Assembly: GCF_910592395.1 (NCBI RefSeq)
Contig: NC_088319.1
Coordinates: 5,580,001-5,644,000 of the forward strand
Direction: 5' to 3'
DNA length: 64,000 bases
Source: Lineus longissimus
Taxonomy: Eukaryota; Nemertea; Pilidiophora; Heteronemertea; Lineidae
Part shown: one piece after another, positions 56,454 through 64,000 of the stretch
Layout of the letters: every line of letters begins with the position of its first letter
How positions within the stretch are numbered: the stretch's first letter is position 1
Made by a program: the position numbers and the translations under genes
The notes under the pieces: model-generated
What the model was told of the DNA's origin: nothing
What the model saw: the letters and a program-made list of their open reading frames with translations, nothing else
The model's database searches: none

Positions 56454-59400
56454 TTAAGGTTTTTGTTTTATTTCGCTCTTTTGAATGGTGTGTACAAATA
56501 CTGTGTACAGCCCTGCCGAATTAACTGCTGTGATGGCAGTGTAGAATGTGCTTATCGTCTGGAGGTCTGGTTCTAACCTAAATGTCATGTTGGTCGATGT
56601 CGTCTCTTGCCATTTCTTGATGTCTGCACCTCCACGGACCGTTCCAAAGCAGACTACGAAGGAAAAAACAGCTTCCTGTGGGAACACGCTCCGCCAGTCC
56701 ATAGTGAAAGACTTGCCTCGGTCGCTCCACAGCAACTCTGGTACCTTTCCTAAAATGCAGACAATATTGGTTAATTTTTTCACTGCTTTCTATTAACAAT
56801 AAATAAAAGTAATACTCGGCGAAACATGACACCTATGTTGTTCATTAAAGGAATGTGGGTCTGCTAAATGTGCGTGACCAAGGACATACTAGCATAACCA
56901 AGAGATTTTCCCCATGGTGTAATGACGTTTTAAAAACATAATGAAAACGAAATTATGCCCACCATCTATTGAGTTAAACATGTTAAATGGATCTGAAGAA
57001 GGCCAACATGTGTATCAAACTCAATCGGTCTTTAATAAAAACTTAACTATGTGTTTTGCCATACGTTTATATACAAAACCCACCCATGCCAAAATTTCTT
57101 TCTGCCAATGATCAACAATCCTTCGATTGCAGTGACGAAATATCAATATGCATGTACCTTAACTAAGAGTCTTGCAAGTAAATACATATGTATTAAAACA
57201 AGTTGCATTTGTCTAAAAAATGTCCAACGTGTTGACCACCACCTACCTACCGTTATTAACTTTTGGAGGGTCACTCGTGACCATGACCTTTGTGCCAACT
57301 TCCTCGGACCTCTTATCAACAACATTCACAGCGCGTACGGCAACCTTATATGTCCCACCATTCTTCAGGCCGAGGTTGTATGCCCTCATGTAGGTCATAG
57401 TACTGGGGACGTCAATCCACTTATCCCAAATTGGGCCAGTCTTCCCAACGTTACGGATATTCACCTGTCAATATGATAAGAAGATTGCAAGGTTTGACTG
57501 ACCACTGATGCACTTCAGCACTATTCAGCACCACCCTGACGAATCGGCATCTCATTTCTCCTTGGACACTCACATTGTCCGAGGGAAAAATGGTACAGCG
57601 ATCACATTCAAAAACGCCTTAATATTGAGTCTAAATAAATATAATAAGGTGCATACATTTTACACCGTAGCTATCATCATACATTTTGATCGAAATTATT
57701 TGAACACGAAATGTTCAGATTTTTGTGCAAAGAGCGAACACACCTGGAGTCTACATTTTCTTGAACTGTTTATACATACTATTCTAAAAGGCCTTGGTCA
57801 CAGTATATCATTGTTTCTAATACAAAATACATTACGCCTCGTTTTGATCGGAGCGGTCTTGGTATCGTAACCAATGACCGCCTGGGTAGGTATAAAATTC
57901 TGAATTTTAGCAGACGAATTATTTTCACCAAGAAGCAACGACTCAGCCCCACAAAACAATGTCAAGAACACGAGATTTTGAAGTATTCCCCGATATTGGG
58001 ATTTGTGAAGTAGGGAGGATACCCGAGGACTCTTTCGAGGTCGTCAGTCAGGATTCAGAAGAGGTCAAAGACGAGGAAATGGTAGAAATCGAGCTAGCAG
58101 ACTGGGAATTCCCTTGCTGCGTGACGTCATCTTCACAAGCAACAATATGGCGGAGTTCCGGACACCAGGCTGGATCATTCTTTGACGAAAACGGAACATA
58201 TATACCTTTCAAATCGTATTTAATTTGTTTAATTTTGAAACCTTTTAGAATAGAAATTAATACCTCGCTGTCGGTCATTGGTTGTATAATCAAGACCGCT
58301 CGGGTAGACCTCAAATTACGTCCAAAACCCTCGGCGAAGCGCCTCGGGTTTTGGACTGCATTTTCGGTCTACCCGAGCGGTCTTGATTATACAACCAATG
58401 ACCGCCAGCTCGGTATTAATTCCTTAAGCATAATACCCATGGCGCGGGTTGTTTTAGGGTGTTGGCTTACTATGGGGTTGGGGCAATTTGGGTGAAATGA
58501 AATGATATGTCTGGGGGTTGTGATGTTGTCTTGATTTTGATGATTGGGACAATCTCGGTGATATGGGTTAATTGGTCTGAGGGGTGGTGACCGGAAAAAT
58601 CAAACTCCACTCCATTTTGACGAACTATTTCGCGAATGGTGAAGAGGCAATGGCGTGAAGTTACGAACTTAGTACAACGAATGCCGCGAGCATAGTGGGT
58701 GGCAGCATCAGACGGAGGAAGTAGTTCGCCTAGGGTTTTTCGACACCCTCCGCACGGACTCCACTCGTTCCGGAACACTCACTTGCTTGTTAATCTGCAG
58801 TGGCTAGCCTGTTTTTATTGCAGTAAAGAAATGTTAATCGGGATTTTATATCGTATTTTATATTTGCCCTGGGTATTCATATAGGGAACTGTGCGCTACT
58901 TTGCGCCCAGTGCTTGGGTCGGGTGAGGCGGTTTTGTTATTATGTGACGTGTATCACGTGATGAATTCCCATACGGTACTTCGAAAAATTAAGAGCGATT
59001 AACAACGTAAGGTGAAAGAGTACGACCAAAATAAAGGGGGAAAATTGCGGAGATGGATGAATGCTTTAAACATATAGTGGCCCCAATACTTTCCCGGCTT
59101 ATGTTTGTATAATCCCACACTTTTGATATAACAGATGGCCCCATATGCAAATCAGACCTGCTGAAATGGCCCCTTATGTTAATGAGTATGCCCATATATA
59201 GAAAGAACAAATGCTATTTCTCCGAGATCGCTGCAAAGTTTACCCATTTAACCCGGCGAGGACAATCTCCATATCAACCACGACTTTCAGGAAAAGTTTC
59301 GAGGTCATCCGATCTGAACTGACGGAGGAGATGTGTGACAAACTATTTCAGCTCTACGTCCATTATAGTAGTGATGCAGTATCTGACGTCGAACGTTTAT

Positions 59401-62400
59401 TTCGTCTTTTAAAAACAGGTGACCAGAGGATGCACTTGATTCACGATTACCAGAAGGAACTCCTTTCATTTTGATACTACGATAAATTATTTTTTCCAAT
59501 GCAAAACTCAGCAGAGGCTAGTGATACAGCGGGAGGACATGTCAACCGTTGTTCAATGCTAGACGAGGAATGCGGTGATACTGATAAGCTGGGGCGAACA
59601 TGTTTACTTACTGTGAAGTTGAATATGGAGACATTGGACATAGTCACATTCGTTTCAAGAATTCAACTTCAGGGTGTCTCTAAAGGCAATCAATATGCCT
59701 TGGTCACTTTATATGCTTGATGATGAAAATCGCACCTTCTATCTTATGTAACCATCCGAAAATGTCATCAAGCTCATATAATGGGATTTTCTTCATTTAC
59801 AGGCGGACAATCTTCCTCAACCTGTTTAAAATCGTGCCTTCTATCACAAGCTAAAACAAGAGTTGTCATACATGGTGTACACTATGTACTTATTTGTGTT
59901 GAATGTTTCTGGCTGTGGAAGTACACCATCAGGAGATTTGTTGTGTTGTGTGATTTTATGTCCATAGCTGATACCGAAAACATGACCCACCTCATAAGAC
60001 CTTATTCCATTGGGGTCACTAAATCCATCCCAATGGAGAAACATTTCTTCAGTTTGGCTCTGGAATGTTTTAACAGCGCTCCAATGGTTGGGGTAGACTG
60101 TTTCAGAACCGGTCGAAATTCGAACCCAGGCGTTCGTACTGCTCGGCTTGGACTGCACAAAACCAACTCCATTTGTTGTCATTGTTGTAGTACCACCAGC
60201 AAAGTTGTGACATCGGACTGTAGTGTAGATTCGTCCAGGCATCGACGACTGATTTAAAGCATGGGATATTTTCCGATCATCATTTTCAACCGAGGTAAAC
60301 GGTGTGATATCAAGCGCACCTGGGGTTGAGCCTTGTTTACAATAAAGAACGTACATATCAATGTATTTATAAAAGAACAAAATAAATGTTGCTGCTGGCG
60401 CGACATATCTACAGGGTGATGATTAAAACTAAATTTGACTTAAAAGTAGACATCGAAATTTCAAGGTCAATGCAGTTTTAAAGTTATGTCATTTGGACAT
60501 AAGAAGGGCAGACAACCTATGTCATTACATGCATCATGTTGTTTGGCAGTTGGGTGGACTAAATCTTCTTGCTATTGGTAGATATTTAAACGTGTTATAG
60601 AAATAACAAAAAAATTAACATCGTGGCGATGTCAATAGTTTCTGAAGGTTCCATAAGAGCTCTTTAACCATAACCTTAGAGATCGTTACATATTTTGAAA
60701 GTATACATATAGCTTTTCTTCTCAGGCTACTTGTTACATGTAGTTTGGTTATCAGCAGATTTTCATTTTGGGCCGATTCACCTTAACCTTTATGTCTTAA
60801 ATTCAAATAAATTACACAGGTGAATCATGGTATAATGTCGTTCCGGACACTTTGCGAAGTTTCCAAATAAAGTATATGAGCAGATTTCCATTGAGTAGTT
60901 GGACCAAGACCTTGACTCTAGACCTTTACGGTTATCAAATAACATGAAAAGCCAACTTCGATCGTTGGCTTTAGTCATCTAGCTACCCTGGATGGGCAAT
61001 TATTTAATTATTCATTGCATTTCCTCACCTATTGCATACTGACAGTATTGAATGCCGGACTCCGGATCACTCACACTCCACTGGGCTTTGACTGTCGAGG
61101 AATCTTGGAAAAACGCATCTCCATCTAAGGATATAAAATAAGGAAATTCACTCACAATTAATTCACTCACAATTTCCTCACTAAGTTCAAACATTGTTTC
61201 AATGACATATATGTACTCAGAGTATCTTAAATGCGTTTGTGTGTGTGCTGTAACCACTAATTCATTGACACCATAAGTGTTTGTGTTCGAGATAATTGTA
61301 ATCATTATTTCCTATCAAAAGAATCTATATTCAGTGTGCACGTTTTTAGACACTATTTTAATTCACCGCAAATTTATTTGGCACCTATCAGTATACAAAA
61401 GAACATAGGGAATGTGACAAGTTCGCAAAGCATGCTGCACAACACTCTGTTACATGATCGTCAACTTGTACAGTTTTTGATCACCTTCATCTCCATCCCA
61501 TAGGTACTCGAAGACAGGTGGGGTCTTGTCGGCCTTGATTGCATCCGAGAGGAGAATCCTCCGGAGACCTGCAGCATTCCTGGCTATAACCGTGACATAG
61601 ACACTAGTGTCATGGACCAGCTTCACGTAAATCTTGGCAAACTTGTTTTGGCCAACAGTCTCGTAACCATATAGTCGTGCGTCGCCCTTTCGTGTACCTA
61701 AAAGAAAGGAAAACGCAGATATTATATGATTACTTTCAGACCTCGTGAGATGACAAGGTCACAGAATTGACCGCAGAAGCAGAGGAATGTTGAGATCTAA
61801 TGATCTACTAAATGCTGATGCTAATGATAACCACAGCCTATCATATCATTTGAACCTAATTCACTGGCTCCTTACCAGCGCTGGATACACAAAGAGCTCC
61901 CTTGATCATGAGGGCCTCCTTAAAAAATGCCTTGGGAACGACTCCCCCTGTTATGCACCTTTAATATTCTGATGTATTGAAGCTCTCGGGGCTCCATATA
62001 ACCATACCTTAATCCGTCGAAGTATTAGAGAAGAATACTTTTTCTTGGTGGGATGGGTCATTTAAAACTGCTACATCGGCATTCGTGATTGCCATAAGTG
62101 AACATGCGGTGTTAAGGACAGCTAGAAACCATGACGAGTGTGTCGAGTGACAACAAATGTTGCTGAGAATTGCTTAAAAGCTTTTCGAAATCTGAAAATA
62201 TTTATTTAGGCCTACAAACATGACACAGGCGAATATCCATGTCCAGACTGGATGAGAGAATGCATCTATCAACTCACCGAGTGCCAGCTTATACTCAACA
62301 ATCGGACTTTCTTTGTCTTCGAAATCCCAGGCAACTGTTAGAATATCCTCTTCGACAGTAAATAGCATCGGAGTCTTAAAATCCTTCTTAATGTATTCGT

Positions 62401-63057
62401 CTGTCGATGGGGCAGCGCCATCTTGGATTTTTTGTACACTGACGTCATCAATCGCAAATCCGTTTTTGGTGTCATTGGATGATATCACGACGTCACCGGA
62501 TGGAGACTTAGCGTAGAAATAGAAGACTTGTTTATTCCATGATGTCTGATGAGTATTGCCAATAACGTCATGGCGGTGGGTCCTATTTGTCTGGCTGAAG
62601 ACGTACACATTTCCATCAGGTAAGCTGACCTGACCTTTGGTTGGACCTGGCGAATGTGATGGCTGAATATGACTGGTGTAAAACACTAAAATGTACTTTT
62701 CTCCGATAACCAACTCTTGCAGCGTTTGGTAAAGAGATCCATAGAGAAAAAGAAAATGGCGGCCATGCTTTGCAAGCGGTGCGTCATCAACAGTTATCAT
62801 GGCGCTTTTCCCCCTGTTCTTGTTCATCCATCCAGTGGGTGTCGTAAAGTTAATCGGTTTGTTCAACGATGTGGCAGCTGCCATTTTGATGCCGGGACCA
62901 GCCTCGAAGGAGGGGTTGGTGACAATGTTGTCGCCAAATCTGAGCTTGGTAAGAATGGTCGGTGGTGTCGTGTCTAACATGACGCCATTAGACACAACAA
63001 CACCCGATCGATGTCCTACACCATCCACTGCATACACCTTGTTGTAGACCTTACCAC
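56454..63057 (-). CDS. Secreted-type FN3-repeat protein with DUF642-like module (3' part of gene)
   Basis: The exons on the minus strand are 63057-62278, 61697-61485, 61124-61029, 60331-59991, 57464-57251 and 56749-56454 (last). Borders are GT-AG and phases agree throughout (mostly 1-1, one pair at phase 0). The first exon holds the end of an FN3-like domain (KVYAVDGVGHRSG, then DTTPP). It is followed by a beta-jelly-roll-type module with NPSFE, GW, HGRHFLFLYG, LVIGEKYILVFY and the closing AIDDVSVQKI, as in DUF642/NPGFE carbohydrate-binding families. The later exons give at least three FN3-like units with NGIRSYE, KNGGTYKVAVRAVN and TAVNSAGLY motifs. An extracellular adhesion or matrix role is inferred. 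The 5' exons and any signal peptide lie beyond the right edge. The last exon may end at the stop or may read into an intron. Confidence 0.78.
58272..58404. repeat. 133-bp near-perfect palindrome in the FN3-gene intron
   Basis: CGGTCATTGGTTGTATAATC and AAGACCGCTCGGGTAGACC are repeated inverted at the other end, with a CTCGGCGAAGCGCCTCGG centre. A partial direct copy of the right arm lies at 57,852-57,885, so the palindrome may be one end of a larger element (57,852-58,404) that includes an acidic open frame starting at 57,959. Confidence 0.6.
59291..59418 (+). other. Possible isolated exon, alpha-helical, opposite strand to the host gene
   Basis: It lies between an acceptor (CTTTCAG) and a donor (ACAG, then GTGACC). 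The frame reads SFEVIRSELTEEMCDKLF, then VERLFRLLKTG, with heptad-like hydrophobics reminiscent of death-fold helices. It is antisense within the FN3-gene intron, with no partner exon found. It may be a chance frame or part of a mobile or pseudogene copy. Confidence 0.2.
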
Positions 63058-63239
63058 CTGAAAGAACAACAAGTTCCATGTGTTCTATCAACAGAGTGAG
63101 GAATGCAGAAACACAATTAATCATACTGTCCAAATAAAAAAAAGGACATCCATCCTGCTTCGCGTCATTGACGCGCAACGTACGAGCGAGTTGCGCGTAG
63201 CAGTGACACTCTAATCTCGGTGTCTTGCACATTCGCCCA

Positions 63240-63440
63240 AACCACATTCGCCTAAACCTTTTTCACCTAAACCGTTTTCACCTAATCCACATTCGCCAAT
63301 TCCACTTTCGCCTAATTCCTTTTTCGCCTAATTCCTTTTTCGCCTAATCCACATTAGCCTAATTCCCTTTTGCCTAATTTCCATTTTCGCCTAATTCCTT
63401 TCTCGCCTAATCCTTTTTCGCCTATTCCATATTGGCCAAC
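63240..63440. repeat. Degenerate minisatellite of TTCGCCTAATTCC units
   Basis: About twelve to fifteen copies of a 12-15 bp unit, CATTCGCCTAATCC or TTTCGCCTAATTCC, lie head to tail with point changes. It is in the intron upstream of the first visible FN3-gene exon. Confidence 0.75.
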
Positions 63441-64000
63441 GCGAATGCATGTCCCATTGTTCGACATCGTGATCAGAATGTAAAAAAACAGGATAGGCGT
63501 TCGCTTTGGCGTTTCGGGAGTTTCGCGAAAACTCTCTATTGATTCCGACCCCTCGATAGTTTTCTTACAAAAAATGACTCGTCTATGGCATATCTTAATA
63601 TTGTAGTATTACTGAAGCTATATGGAATGATCTGGCAAGGCGTCGGGACGACGTAAAAGATCGTAAAGCAAGCATGGAAAATAAAATATTTTCTCTTATT
63701 GCAGCCTATCGCATTGTACCTTGATTTGAAACTTCAACTATCGTTTTGCCCAAGATCCCCAGATCCGAATGGATACGTTTAATAAGAACTTTATCGTGTC
63801 TTTGAAGCATGGTGTAAAGCAAAGCGCTATTTTCCTAGTCGCACGATCGAGTTACTCGGAATAGGAGATAACGGGAATAAGAGATGTCTCAGAGCCTGTA
63901 TCTGGCAAATATTTCCCGGTGCTCAGGAGAGGGAACTGATTCTAACATAAACAAAAGCAGAGGTTACATCAGAAGTTCCAAAGAAGATAACATTCCAAAA
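63441..64000. other. Intronic or intergenic, right edge
   Basis: No exon recognised on either strand. The phase-1 acceptor at 63,058 implies that the preceding exon of the FN3-repeat gene lies beyond the window. Confidence 0.4.

Noticed and set aside
59590-59660. Possible additional FN3-gene exon (minus, NVTMSNVSIFNFT) between 59,991 and 57,464
   Set aside because: A good GTAAGT donor exists, but all three frames meet a stop before any usable acceptor, and the flanking exons already join in phase 0.

Overview
The window is eukaryotic and almost certainly from a marine invertebrate. It has GT-AG introns, tandemly duplicated class A GPCR genes, a multi-exon secreted FN3-repeat gene, THAP-domain and P2X7-ballast-type zinc domains, tRNA-derived SINE fragments, recurrent TAGGCCTA/ACATGTA words, and a dense load of DNA transposons and Ty3/Gypsy elements. 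The species cannot be named from the sequence alone. All exon boundaries are read by eye from splice consensus, codon phase and paralogue comparison.

Region 1 (1-23,458) is a head-to-tail, plus-strand array of four paralogous three-exon receptor genes. Copy A shows only its last exon (1-471). B is 10,088-15,809, C is 16,663-18,971 and D is 20,213-23,458. Exon lengths and phases match across copies (308, 206 and 494-536 nt). Because the copies are close, each serves as an empty-site control for the others. A degraded Gypsy element with LTRs (535-9,289) sits between A and B. It carries an extra SGNH/GDSL-like reading frame downstream of pol and has two smaller elements inside it. Intron 2 of B has gained about 4.1 kb, and intron 1 of C has gained a Harbinger-like 712-bp element.

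Region 2 (24,440-29,210) is a TTAA-flanked Kolobok-type DNA transposon. It has an intact 612-aa DDE transposase and, 15 bp behind it, a second reading frame for a small Cys/His protein ending in GHKW. A 915-bp foldback element is nested inside. One exon of an unrecognised minus-strand gene follows near 30 kb.

Region 3 (33,309-39,360) is a short Kolobok-type element split by a young Gypsy element (33,722-38,756). The Gypsy element has 115-bp LTRs, a perfect 5-bp target duplication, a primer-binding site, gag and a broken pol.

Region 4 (43,834-50,621) is the most interesting part. It is a 6.8-kb element with 14-bp perfect terminal inverted repeats (TIRs) and TTAA target duplications. It contains two convergent spliced genes: a plus-strand protein with a P2X7 ballast-type zinc domain, and a ten-exon minus-strand THAP-DDE transposase. 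The shorter Kolobok copies at 12.0-13.4 kb and 33.3-39.4 kb keep the N-terminus of the ballast-type protein at one end and the THAP exon at the other. The two-gene layout is therefore shared by two element families.

Region 5 (50.6-64.0 kb) holds foldback and TTAA miniature elements, then the 3' part of a minus-strand gene (56,454-63,057) encoding a DUF642-like carbohydrate-binding-type module followed by FN3-like domains. Its 5' exons lie beyond the right edge.
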